From: Phyto melanocephala
Lineage: Eukaryota > Arthropoda > Insecta > Diptera > Rhinophoridae
Assembly: GCA_941918925.1 (NCBI GenBank)
Contig: OW799236.1
Location: forward strand, 85,834,213 to 85,898,212
DNA: 64,000 bases
Reading direction: 5' to 3'
Position 1 is the first letter of the stretch. Every line of letters starts with the position of its first letter. The notes beneath the pieces were generated by a model. The model did no database searches, was not told the origin of the DNA, and was given only the letters and a program-made list of their open reading frames with translations. A program made the position numbers and the translations under genes. Positions 45,213-55,502 of the stretch are shown here, piece after piece.

Positions 45213-45863
45213 TGGCCGACTTCCTAAACGCAAGTTGCAATGCATATTTACAATGCATACACTTCGTAAACGCATATGTAAACTTTCTAGCAATGTCCAA
45301 TGTTCCTAATCGTTTGGCAACTCATTTTACTAAGTATTAGCTGTCAAAATCGCGCATTATTGTTATTTTGTATGCAAACATTTGAGCTGCAATGGCTGAG
45401 TTAGTATTTATTTTTATTTATTATTTATAATTGATAGAGTTCAAGGCATATTTATTCATCAGGTAATTGCAGTTCGGAGAGAATTTTTTTGTTTATATTT
45501 TTTATGTATGAAGATTGATATTTGAAATAAATTAGAAGAGAGAGAAATTTGTTTTTTATTTATGCATTTTGACAGCTGAAACTTAAAATAATTGAAGAAA
45601 AAAATAATCAGCTGACGAATCAAGAGTACCTGATGAATAAATATGCCTTGATAGAGTTTTTTTTTTTAAATCACAGACTAATAATTTAAATAATTAAACA
45701 CTTTATATTGCAGAGACAAAAAGTGGATCCATGAGCGTTCCTAAATGCCGATAAAATGCAAAAAAAAATCTCTGCATCGCAAGGTTGCACTTAAGACATG
45801 TTTAGCATTGCATACGCATTTTTTTAAATTATGAATTGCAACTTGCGTTTAGGAAGTCGGCCA
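45213..45863. mobile_element. MITE with 29 bp perfect inverted repeats, carrying a nested MITE
   Basis: TGGCCGACTTCCTAAACGCA plus nine more bases (45213-45241) is repeated exactly inverted at 45835-45863. ATT flanks the GGCC ends on both sides, giving a possible 3 bp duplication as in PIF/Harbinger. Removing the nested element at 45442-45650 leaves about 434 bp. Confidence 0.75.
45442..45650. mobile_element. CAAGGCATATTTATTCATCAG hAT-type MITE (nested)
   Basis: 24 bp perfect terminal inverted repeats (45442-45465 and 45627-45650) begin CAAGGCATATTTATTCATCA. They are flanked by a perfect 8 bp duplication, ATAGAGTT (45434-45441 and 45651-45658). The element is 209 bp and non-coding. A diverged relative is at 40420-40602. 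Confidence 0.87.
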
Positions 45864-45975
45864 TTAATTCGAAAATGCGTTGTAATCTACTACAAAAAAA
45901 AACAGCAGACAGTTGTCCGAGGCCTTCATCCACGGACTGTCCCTGCAGGCTGTGTCACAGACACGGCCATTAAGT

Positions 45976-46299
45976 TTAACGTAGAATACGCCATCCGATA
46001 AGACAGAAAACATATATAACAATAAATGATAAATAATATAAGCAAATGAATTTATTTATTTGATAGTTACTTTCGATAATATACATAAGCTTATGATAGG
46101 AAAAATAGGATAAATATGTTTTTAAATTAAAATTAAAATTTCTCGCAAAAACTAAGTCAATGGTTGTGTTATCAATAGTGGTGGAAGCATCTTTTCGAAT
46201 ATAATCCAAATTAAATGTATCGCTCATATATTTCGCTTTCAATATTTCATCAATCAAAACAACAGCCGAAGGTTTGTGTCCACACTGAAACAGCAGCAT
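45976..46299 (-). pseudogene. Putative endonuclease/exonuclease/phosphatase-like fragment
   Basis: A 107-residue minus-strand frame contains SDTFNLDYIRKDASTTI, NTTIDLVFARNFN and TYLSYFSYHKLM. This resembles the C-terminal part of nuclease domains of the endonuclease/exonuclease/phosphatase type found with insect mobile elements, where GDFN, TTIDLVF and SDH motifs occur in this order; the Asp of SDH reads Tyr here. The frame then degenerates into low-complexity sequence. Parentage (non-LTR element or Helitron-like element) is unresolved. Confidence 0.35.
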
Positions 46300-47159
46300 A
46301 GTTTGTGTTCACGCTACAAACACAAACACTCAACCAAACACCACACATATGTTTGAGTGTATGTGTTTAAACAATTTTCATTTGAGAATTTTAAATATTA
46401 GGAAGATATCAACCAATATGAAATGTATAAAACGAAAGATAACATCTTCATTTACCTACTAAAAAATATTTAAAAAAGTTATCTCGCCGTTACCTCATAA
46501 TCAATGAAATAAAGATTACAGCAATAACAATCTGACATGACTCCCTATACCGTAAGGTAAGACGTATTCTACGCCAAAAAGTTGACCTATTTTTTCAATT
46601 TTCAAGCCTTAAAAGAAAGAACAAACAGTATTTTGGTACCCTTTGTAATTTTCAAACACATAAACAAATAAATAATTAAATTTCCATTGCATATGAATAG
46701 AATTTCGTCACATTATTCAAATTAACATGTACGTACTCCTATAGGGGCTTAAAATTTTTCTTTTTGGTACTTTTTTCAAATAATTTTTTTACACATATAC
46801 AACAGGAAATGAATTGAATGCATGAACAAATAATTGGTTACTTTAAGAGGGACTAAAAAGGTACTTAAAAGGGAAAAATACGGGAAAATATTTATAATTT
46901 ATAATTACTGGGAAAATTCGGATACAATTTTTAATAAGGGTTTCACCAGACATTAAAAATTACGTAATTTAGTGAAACTTTAAAAACATTCATAACAGGG
47001 TATAAACGGGGAAAATTTGGGAAAACAGTTTAGAACATAATTTTTTTCTTGCAAAAATGTCTATTAAATTATTTTATTGTTAAATGGATTTTTAAACATT
47101 TTTTAACATGGAATTTGTACATTTATATATAAAAGCCAAAAAGGGACCTTTTTTTAATG
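46300..47159. other. Unassigned AT-rich DNA
   Basis: GCGTAGAATACG-like inverted motifs at about 45980 and 46563 might bound an old element that would include the nuclease-like fragment, but only about 12 bp pair. Otherwise nothing is called. Confidence 0.3.
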
Positions 47160-48180
47160 TAACTTTTGTATTTTCTAATCTGAAGAATATTGAAATTAGG
47201 GACTATGAATGCAAGTTGAGATAGAAAATTTTATTGATGACATATAAAGTTCGTATCTACATTTTAGTAAACTTTTTGTATTTGCCAATTTCATAAATCT
47301 AAAATTTTGACAATAGGGATTATTGAAATTTAACATTAGGGAAATTAAAATTTAAAAGTATATGGGCGATCCAGAAAGTACCTTTCTCCATTTCAAGGTA
47401 CTTTTCTTATTTTCTAAGTTTATAAGTCTAGAATTTTAAAATAACCGACAATTGCTTCAAGTTAAGATTAAAAATTATTACCCAAAAATCAAAATTTTGT
47501 GGGACTTTTTACATTTTTTAAGTTTATTTATCTAGAATTTTGAAATTATGGAGTATTGATCCAATTTGAAATTGAAAATAATGTTAGCGACCTAAAGGCA
47601 CTTTTCCCTAATTTTGTGGAACTGTTTGGTTTTCTAAGCTTATGAATTTAAAATCTTTAATTCCAGTTGAGATTGAAAATGATATAAATGAACAAAAAAG
47701 TACTTTCTTTTAATTTAAAGTACATTTGATATACATATGTATTTTAAATTTATAAATCTAAAATTTTTAAATTATTGACTCAAGTTGAAAGAAGACTATT
47801 GTATGGATTCACATTAAAAATAAAAATTATAAACCAAAAGTAAATTTTTAGTAGTACTTTTTGCTTTTTCTAAGTTTATTAATCTTAAATTTCGAAATTA
47901 AGGACTATTGATTCAAGTAGAGATTGAAAAAATTAAGTGTTACCCAAAAAGTACTTTTCTTCGTTTTAAGGTAGTTTTTATATTTTTTGAGTTAATGAAT
48001 CTAGAATTGTGAAATTAGCGAATATACATTCAATGTTGTTGGCGACGCAAAAGGCATATTTTCCCAATTTTGTGGTTTCAGTTTATAAATCTAAAATTTT
48101 AAAGTTAGGGAACTTTTGATCATGATATGGGCGATCCAAAAAGTACTTTTTCTTTTAATTTTCCAAAATATTGCTTGAGA
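47160..48180. repeat. Degenerate tandem repeat, roughly 115 bp period
   Basis: The motif TTTCTAAGTTTATxAATCTAGAATTTTGAAATTAGGGA recurs in diverged form at about 47295, 47427, 47529, 47645, 47755, 47880, 47998 and 48087, at intervals of 89-132 bp. Each is usually followed by a TTGATTCAAGTTGAGATT line and an AAAAAGTACTTTTC line. It behaves like an old satellite array. Confidence 0.6.
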
Positions 48181-48815
48181 TAGAATAAATGTGAAATAAA
48201 ATTAGCATTAACTTCTTAATAGGTTAAAGTATTTTTACTGTAAAATTTTTCGCATATTTGATGACTTAATATTTAAAACTAAAGCAGTTTTATGTTTACA
48301 TATTCATTTATTTCTTTTTATTTTAGTTTCAAAGGTTCTTTTTTTTAATATATTCAGTTGATTTGTTATTCTTTTGTAAAAACTCATGATTCGACATAAA
48401 TTGTTGCTGATTGTTCAAGTTTTATTTTTTATTATGTTTTCTTTTTAGCATTTTCGAAATACAATAGCGACTATTCAAACAAAGTTAAATAAACTTCCAT
48501 GTAGAATATAGTTTTGGAAATCACCTTGCCGTTGTGAAAAATTTATGTATGTTTATATGTACGTATGTATGTACATATTTATATGCAGCAGTTGAAGGTT
48601 GAACTTAAATTATATGGAGACTTTAACATGTACTAGACTCATTGTTATTAAGCGTGAATAAAAAAAAAAATAATAATAAAAAAAGAGCTTAAACTAGAAG
48701 AGTTGCGATATTTAAATATGCAGTGTGTTACGAAAAATACAGTAGAGTTTGAATAAAATGAAAATTGTGATTTAAAAAAAATTTATAATAATTGCTTTTA
48801 AGACTCATAAGGGTA
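48181..48815. other. Unassigned AT-rich DNA
   Basis: Apart from GTATGTA-type simple repeats near 48560, nothing can be supported. Confidence 0.35.
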
Positions 48816-50157
48816 TAACATGCACACAAAAGTGAAAAAGGGTCACTTTCGTGTGAAATTTCTACAATTTTCATTTCCGACCCCATAAAGTATATATTTT
48901 TTGAAAGCTTATGAATAGGGGAGTCGATTAAGCCTTGTCAGTCTGTCCGTGTGTATGTTAAAGCCCCCCGACACCGCCTGGACCCGGGTGAGGTATTAAA
49001 ATATCAGAAATATTCGGGAGTAGATCGGTATTGAAAATCGGAAACATCGGTACATAAACAACTGAGATATGAGCAAAAAACCACGACTACCTACAACAAC
49101 AACATACATACATACAAACGTGGTATACTGGTTAGAGTATTTTAGTAGTTAGTATTTTTTTCTTTATTTTATATATCATTTATATTATTTTATTTTTAAA
49201 TTTTTTTTTTAATATCTTTATTTTATTTTATTTTATATTTATTATTTATATTATTTTTGTATTTTTTTTAATTACAATAAATAAATAAATTAATACATAA
49301 ATTAATAAGACTTTTTATAAGGCTGTTATAAATTTTTGTAGCTCCTTCTGTACATTTTTTAAATGTTTAATAGATCTTTTAAACTAATATGCTCTAACGT
49401 ATTTTGTTTGAAATTATTTCTGCAATTTGAAATACATTTTAAAGGCTAGGGAAAAAAATCTTTAAAATTTCATTTTAAAAATTCTTTCTTATACCCCTGA
49501 CAGACATACAAATATAGACATTAACTAGTTTGTTCGATGGTTTAATTGAAATTTAAGTTGACAGACACTCAATGCCATTAATTAAAATTAGAATCTGGAA
49601 AGAGAGATTATTGGTTTTTCTTTATTGTAACTACAGTTTTCACCTAAAAGTGATCGATCAGCTTAGTTTATGCTCCAATTACCTTTTACTTTTAACGTAA
49701 GGTTTATATCCTATAAAAAAATTATATTTAAGCTCAATTATTTTTATTATTTTACATTTGTTTTTTAAACAACAAATAAATTTCTTACAATATTATGGAA
49801 GAATATTTAATAGTTTTTATTTTCTGATTTTTGGAAACTTTTAGCGTTCTAAATATACTATAGTACGACTGGTTACAAAGATATATTAAAATAAACTTTA
49901 AAAAATAAAAAAACCGGCTTTTTCGGATAAAAAAACCGGTATATTCGATATTGGAAAAATCAACATTTAGAAAAAAACCGCCAGCTGAAAGAGGAAAAAA
50001 AATTGGTTTTCCACCGGTTGTAAAACCGAGTCGATAACCCTAGTATGTACGTATTTCATATGAGATGAATGGTGATACAAACTATTGTTATTGCATGACT
50101 ACACATTGTGAAGGGTATATAAGATTCGGCACGGCCGAATATATCACTCTTACTTGT
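48816..50157 (+). mobile_element. DINE-1/Helentron-like family A, copy 8, split by an insertion
   Basis: The 5' part runs from AAGGGTATAACATGCACACA through CATTTCCGACCCCATAAAGT, GTCAGTCTGTCCGTGTG, TGGACCCGGGTGAGG and GTATACTGGTTAGAG to a T-rich zone ending near 49273. The 3' part resumes at 50043 (GTATGTACGTATTTCATATG) and ends with the stem-loop and CTCTTACTTGTTTT. The roughly 770 bp between them belongs to another element whose right end is TCGATAACCCTA. Confidence 0.75.
49274..50042. mobile_element. Insertion with TAGGGTTATCGACTCGG end
   Basis: The right terminus, inverted, reads TAGGGTTATCGACTCGGTTT, followed inward by repeated ACCGG motifs (ACCGGTTGT, AACCGGCTTTTTCGG). A matching single end lies at 21876-21915. 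The left terminus is not recognisable, so the boundary there is approximate. Confidence 0.45.
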
Positions 50158-50256
50158 TTTAATCTATAAAAGTAGGGAACAAATTTAAAAAAAGATATAT
50201 TCACCCTTTATTTTAAAGAATATATTGATTTAGATTTTATCTTTAAATTAGTTACT

Positions 50257-51093
50257 ACCCAGCGTGCAAAATTGTACGACAATGTCTGAATTATACAAGT
50301 CTGACAAATATATGGTTTTTTTGCGGACATTTCGTATAGATTTCTGTCGTTGATGTCTGGGAAATTTGATGTACGACATGTCTGATAGACTTCTGACTGA
50401 TTTCGTGCAAATAGATATGTCGGGGGGATTTTATTTCGTGCATATTTGTCAAAGTTTTTTCAATCCCTTTTGTTTTCGTTGTTCGTAAAAATTGAGTTAT
50501 ACTTTTTACATGCAATTCTAGGTATTTTTAGTTTTCTTACAATCGTGTTTTTCTTACAATCGTTTTGAAGTGAAAAAAGTAAAATTAAAATTTAAGTTGA
50601 TAAATTACCTAAAAGAAAACAAATAGCTTGGTTAATGATTAAACATTTAATAATAGTAATTAAAAAATAGTTAACATATAGTTAAAATAGTTAAAATTAA
50701 ATACATAATAGAATAATTAAAAATAAATATATAAATTAAAAAAGTTAATATAATTAAAAGAGTTCTTTTAATATTAAAATAACAATATAATATATAATAA
50801 TTACAAAATATATTTAAATAACAATAAAATAAATTAATAGCAAATTAAAAAAATGGAATTTTATTAGGTTTCTGTAAGATTTTTTATATCAATTTTGTTA
50901 GATATTCTTTCAAATGTCTGTAAGAAATTTGTACGAATGTCGCGTAATAAATCAGAATTTCCCCTGCTTGTTTTGATCAGATTTATGTCACAGATCGATA
51001 AAAAACTCAGAGGTAAAAAACTGTAAGAATTTGTATCAACCACTTCATTTGTTTTTCTTACAGACATCTGTCAAACAATTTTGCATGCTGGGT
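50257..51093. mobile_element. MITE-like element with ACCCAGCxTGCAAAATTGT ends
   Basis: The left end is ACCCAGCGTGCAAAATTGTA and the right end inverted is ACCCAGCATGCAAAATTGTT. Pairing continues into TGACA..TGTCTG. TGTCTG or CAGACA hexamers recur many times in both flanks. Minus-strand open frames at 50291-50515 and 50864-51067 arise from these repeats and have no known domain. About 837 bp. Confidence 0.65.
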
Positions 51094-51152
51094 GGGTACA
51101 TTTGTTTTTATTAATGAAATATTATGTAAATTTCTTCGATCTTTTATATTAA

Positions 51153-51318
51153 TATATTGTTTTTATTTATTCGAGCTAAAGATCACTTTTTTATAACAAT
51201 TATCAATTGTAAAAACTTTCCCTGAAGAAGCTACCCAATGTGGTAGCGAAATATCGGAATAAAAAAATAATTTTTATAAAAAAAGTGATCTTTAGCTCGA
51301 ATAAATAAAAACAATATG
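51153..51318. repeat. Foldback with GTAGCGAAATAT core (Penelope-like type)
   Basis: About 43 bp arms (TTTATTCGAGCTAAAGATCA with CTTTTTTATAA, and its inverted copy) surround CCCTGAAGAAGCTACC and GTGGTAGCGAAATATCGG. The design matches 34276-34614. Confidence 0.55.
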
Positions 51319-51489
51319 TTTTTATTAATGTTAATAAAAAAAATCTGATTTCTTTGAAAACTCATTACATACAGCTGTGTCAAAATATATTTTTGAACAC
51401 TAACAAAATCAAAAGGTAATACATTTTTAATAAAACGCAATTACTCAAAAATGGATTTTATTTATACATTTTGAACCTCATTAAAATAA

Positions 51490-52068
51490 AACAAGTATAT
51501 ATTCGGCCGTTCAAAATCTTATATACCCTTCACAACGTGTAGTCATGCAATAACAAATGCTTGTATCACCTTTCATCTCATTAATATGAAATACATACGA
51601 ACATATAAAAAACATTCATATACAAAAACATCCTATTGTAAAATTATAAATTTAGTTTATGTATCTATGTTTAAAAAAAATAAAAAAAAAAATAAAAATA
51701 AAAATAAAAAAAAATTTTTTTTTGTTTTAACTGGTATTCGAACCTTAGTTTATCCGGTTTGTATTGGTGTGAAAATAAGAGGTGGTGTAGGTTTTTTTTA
51801 TCATATCTCAGTTGTTTACAGAGCGATTTTTCTAATTTTCATTATTTGGTATCTTACACGGGTTTTGGAAATTTCAAAAAGTTGATATCAACATACAAAC
51901 GGACAGGCGGACATTTGGCAAAGACGGACAGACGGATAATACTTAGTCGACTCCCCTATTCATAAACTTTCAGAAAATATATACTTTATGGGGTCGGAAA
52001 TGAAAATTGTAGAAATTTCACATCCCAAACTTTTATATACCGTTACACTCACTGTGAAGGGTATAATA
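51490..52068 (-). mobile_element. DINE-1/Helentron-like family A, copy 9 (diverged)
   Basis: The 3' terminus is at the left (ACAAGTATATATTCGGCCG with a damaged stem-loop, then TATATACCCTTCACAACGTG). The 5' terminus is at the right (CACTCACTGTGAAGGGTATA). A reduced GTCY run reads GGACAGACGG. It lies 17 bp from copy 10 in the same orientation. Confidence 0.75.
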
Positions 52069-52085
52069 ACAAGACGACTAAAAAA

Positions 52086-52741
52086 CAAGTAAGAGTGCTA
52101 TATTCGGCCATGCCGAATCTTATATACCCTTCACAACGTCATGCAATAACAGTAGTTTGTATCACCATTCATCTCATATGAAACACGTACATACATATAA
52201 AAAACATACATATATAAAAACATCCCATTGTAAAATTAAAAGTTAACGTATGTATGTTAAAAAAAAAAAATAAAAAAAAACATTTAAAAAAAAAATTAAA
52301 AAAAAATTAAAAAAAAAAATTAAAAAAAAAATTATTAAAATATAAATAATAAATATAAAACAAAACAAAAATAAAAAAAAAATTAAAAAAAAAATTAAAA
52401 AAAAAATAATAAAAATATAAATAATATATTATATAAAAAAAAAAATAAAAAAAATTTTTTTTATGAACCGATGTTTCTGATTTTCAATACCGATCTACTC
52501 CCGAATATTTCTGATATACAATACCTCACCCGGGTCCAAGCGATTTCGGGGGGCTTCAAAAAGTTGATTTCAACATACACACGGACAGGCGGACAGAGTG
52601 ACAGAGTTTAATCGACTCCCCTATTCATAAGCTTTCAGAAAATATAAGTATACTTTATGGGGTCGGAAATGAAAATTGTAGAAATTTCACACAGAATGAC
52701 AAACCTATATATACCCTTTTTCAATGTGTGAAGGGTATAAT
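52086..52741 (-). mobile_element. DINE-1/Helentron-like family A, copy 10
   Basis: The 3' end is AACAAGTAAGAGTGCTATAT with the stem-loop ATTCGGCCATGCCGAAT. The long A/T zone, CTCACCCGGGTCCA, ACACACGGACAGGCGGACAG and the 5' end (TCAATGTGTGAAGGGTATAA) follow. The tRNA-like module is deleted. Confidence 0.8.
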
Positions 52742-53673
52742 TACGTGTCGCGCAAAAGAAGTCAATAAAATATGTCTGTGTGAAATGGAGTTGTGAGGGT
52801 CTAAAGAGTTAGAAAATAATTCTAATTTGCTTTAAACAAACTCCACTGTATGGGTATTTTGTGTTTTTTGTTTTTTCTGCTTCATCAGAACCATACTAAA
52901 TCCCATAAAAATTTTTTATTCAGTTTTGAAATTTTGCGGCTTTGTTTTCTTTACTGACATATTGTTTGTGCGTCAGTTTGATTCGGACTGTCCGGCTTTA
53001 TTGTTATTGTTGCCTTAATTGGTAAGTAGAAAAACAAAAAAACCCATTACCAAAGCATTTCAAGAAGTAGAAAGGGCAAAGTAAGCTTATGTGTTGTTTG
53101 TAGAAAACGCGCGTAAGGGCGAGTGAAATTTTCTACATTTGCTTTGTTATTGGAACAAGAACAAAAATATTAAATATGTATTCACTGAACTTTGATGAAC
53201 GTGTTCTACAAACAGCAGAATAATTTCGCTGCGTAAACTTGAAAATTTGCGTAGCAAAATTTTTAAAATATATTTTAGCATTTTTTTTTCTCTGCTCGTA
53301 CATATAATTGGGCCTCCAAATTAAAAATTTGAGCTGATAGTATTAAAACAGTATGTAAAAACAACGTAATAAAAATAGTAGTAAAACAAAAAAATGTTAA
53401 CGTGTTTTGCATTGGCAATTTTATAGTTTGTTGTTTTCTTTGAATTTCTTATTAGCCACTAACACAGTAAGTAATTTTGGTTTTTGGAAATAATCTTGTG
53501 TGTAAACGTGTGATTTCTTATTGTTGGTAATTTTTGTTTACATTTTACACTTAAGTGTTGTGGGAAGGTATCCATAGAATAAAATGTTTGATGCTAAATC
53601 TATGACTTCCAAATTACTCATTCTAAGTGTTTGGTTATTTTTAAGATTTTTGTTTTTTATTTTACTTTACCAA
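52742..53673. other. Unassigned DNA
   Basis: Slightly less AT-rich in parts (52970-53130), with no recognisable exon or element. Confidence 0.3.
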
Positions 53674-53778
53674 GTACCTATGACAGGTGTTAATTTAGAT
53701 CCGGCTGCCGCCCGAAGGCATAGCACACTTGGGTCCTTCGAGGGTCCCGTTGTACCTATGACAGGTGTTAATTTAGAT
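53674..53778. repeat. 27 bp direct repeat around a GC-rich 51 bp block
   Basis: GTACCTATGACAGGTGTTAA and seven more bases occur exactly at 53674-53700 and 53752-53778. The 51 bp between them (CCGGCTGCCGCCCGAAGGCA at its start, TTCGAGGGTCCCGTT at its end) is far richer in G and C than its surroundings. It includes the hairpin-like GGGTCCTTCGAGGGTCCC. It reads like a short insertion with a long target duplication. An overlapping open frame (53584-53808) is not considered a gene. Confidence 0.7.
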
Positions 53779-54299
53779 TTATGGAAGGTAACACAAACTG
53801 TTAATTAGTGTTTATTTTTGCGTACATTTTATAATAAAGAAGTACTATTAGGCTACATTAGTCAGTTTTATTTTTATTTCATTCACTGTTTTAAAAACAC
53901 CCATAAAATTGAAACAAATGTTAACTTATCCCTAATTGAATGCTTATAGATTAAGTTATTCCCAACAAACCAAAACGCTTTAGAAATAGCTTACAATAAG
54001 CTTACTAACATAAGCCTTAAGCTTGCGAAAGTATTGTGAAAACTATTGCAAAAGGCTTTTTAACAATTGTTTAATAAAGCGAATTGAACCCTTGCAAAAG
54101 CTTGATAGTCTATAGCACACAAAAAGCTTTTAACTTTAAGTATAGAACAAGCTTATGATACAAAGCTTAAAATCAGCTTACTTTCAAAACCTTTGTTTAA
54201 GCTAATAAAAATAATAAAAATCTTTTATTTACTTATATGTTAATGTTTATTTTATTTACATCTTTAATTTACATATTATTCAAACTCTTGGACTTAGCC

Positions 54300-54597
54300 C
54301 TATATTTTTCTTTTGGATTCTTGCCTATTTTTCGCGAACTGAAAAAACGACTTAGTACTTCTTATGTAGTCATCCTCGCCCAAGCTAATAAAAATTGCAG
54401 CATCTATCAAATATAAGTAATAAGATAAATAGATGACAAACATTTTTCTTATGGCTTTTGATACACCTAGGCTTCGCACACTCTTTTTGTCCTCGGTTCC
54501 TTTCCAGCACATCTTTTCTGTCACTTCATCGACTAACAATTTGCGCCAACAGTTTTTGGTGAAGTTTGGAGTCTTTGCAATCGTTGGCAGTTTTTTT
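54300..54597 (-). pseudogene. DUF4806-like domain fragment
   Basis: The frame is open without an ATG from about 54597. It reads NFTKNCWRKLLVDEVTEKMC, WKGTEDKKSVRSLGVSKAIR and later DYIRSTKSFFQFAKNRQESK, ending at TAG (54300-54302). The order LLTDE....WKG...K.....L...KAI, then a final ....FFRFAKxRxxxxK, is the pattern I associate with the insect DUF4806 family, often seen in short transposon-linked or domesticated proteins. A hydrophobic stretch between the halves looks unlike the family and may mark a local frameshift. Function is unknown. Confidence 0.5.
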
Positions 54598-54698
54598 TAA
54601 GAACATAAAAACTTTAATATATTTTAAGAGAAGTTTATTTTCAACGAAAACTTTCAATATACTTTAATATTTTTTATTTTTTTTACATTGACACTGAC

Positions 54699-55075
54699 CA
54701 AGGCATATCCATAAGGTATATGCAACGGCGAATTGATACAACAAAGCAACTTTTAATGGGATGTTTTATGTCAAGGCCAATTCGTATGTCACGGATGGAA
54801 AAGTTGTTTTTACATATTAAATATAATAAAAATTCATTAAAAAAGGATATTAATTTATGAAATACATTATTAATGAAGCAAAAGCAACAAATATACATAA
54901 ACTTAGCTTTTTTATTATTAAAAAAGTACACTCAAGTTAATTGTTTAATACCGAAACCAAAATTTAACTTTCCATCCCTGCATTAATAAATGAAATCAAG
55001 GCGAATTCAACCAATTTTGACAAAAAGATTCCCAATCAGCTGGGCTGATAATTTCACCTGTATGAATTCGCCTTG
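54699..55075. mobile_element. CAAGGC-ended hAT-type MITE, copy 2
   Basis: A 377 bp element with ends CAAGGCATATCCATAAGGTA and, inverted, CAAGGCGAATTCATACAGGT. It is in the opposite orientation to, and very similar to, 12335-12712. A perfect 8 bp duplication, ACACTGAC, flanks it (54691-54698 and 55076-55083). Confidence 0.88.
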
Positions 55076-55502
55076 ACACTGACTTTTCAAAACTGGGCTA
55101 CTAAGATGTAGTTCAACAAATTCAAAATAAAAATAATTGCAAAAAACATAAGCACTTACAAAACTATAGTAACAATAAGTGTTTCGCAAGCAGTGTTAAT
55201 AAAGGCAACAGAATATTGGTCTTTTTAAGCATATTCTTCAATTAGCTTATTTTTAATTCAAATTTGGTTTGTTGGGTTCATTCTGCTACACGTTTTTCTA
55301 CAATGTGTTTTTATTTTTAGTGATCTAGTATTGGTTTTAGGTCTAGTTTGGGTTTAGCTCTACAAAACTTATATTCTAAGCTTATGAAGTATTGTAAAGG
55401 TTCAAACGAAATATCAACGTTATTTTCTGCGCAAATTTATATCTTAAATACGTCGTGTGAATACAGTCGCGGGATAGAATCAATTTATTTTCGTAGCTTA
55501 TT

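Larger units (their letters stand above)
53961..55276 (-). mobile_element. TIR element encoding a DUF4806-like frame
   Basis: CCCAACAAACCAAA (53961-53974) is exactly inverted at 55263-55276. The left subterminal zone has six AAGCTT sites within 53998-54168. The interior holds a minus-strand frame with a DUF4806-like domain (54300-54597) and a nested CAAGGC-ended MITE (54699-55075). Without the MITE the element would be about 930 bp. I found no clear target duplication, so the boundaries rest on the inverted repeat. Confidence 0.55.

Noticed and set aside
47160..48180. CRISPR-like array
   Set aside because: Units are diverged and unevenly spaced in an insect genome; this is a degenerate satellite-like repeat.
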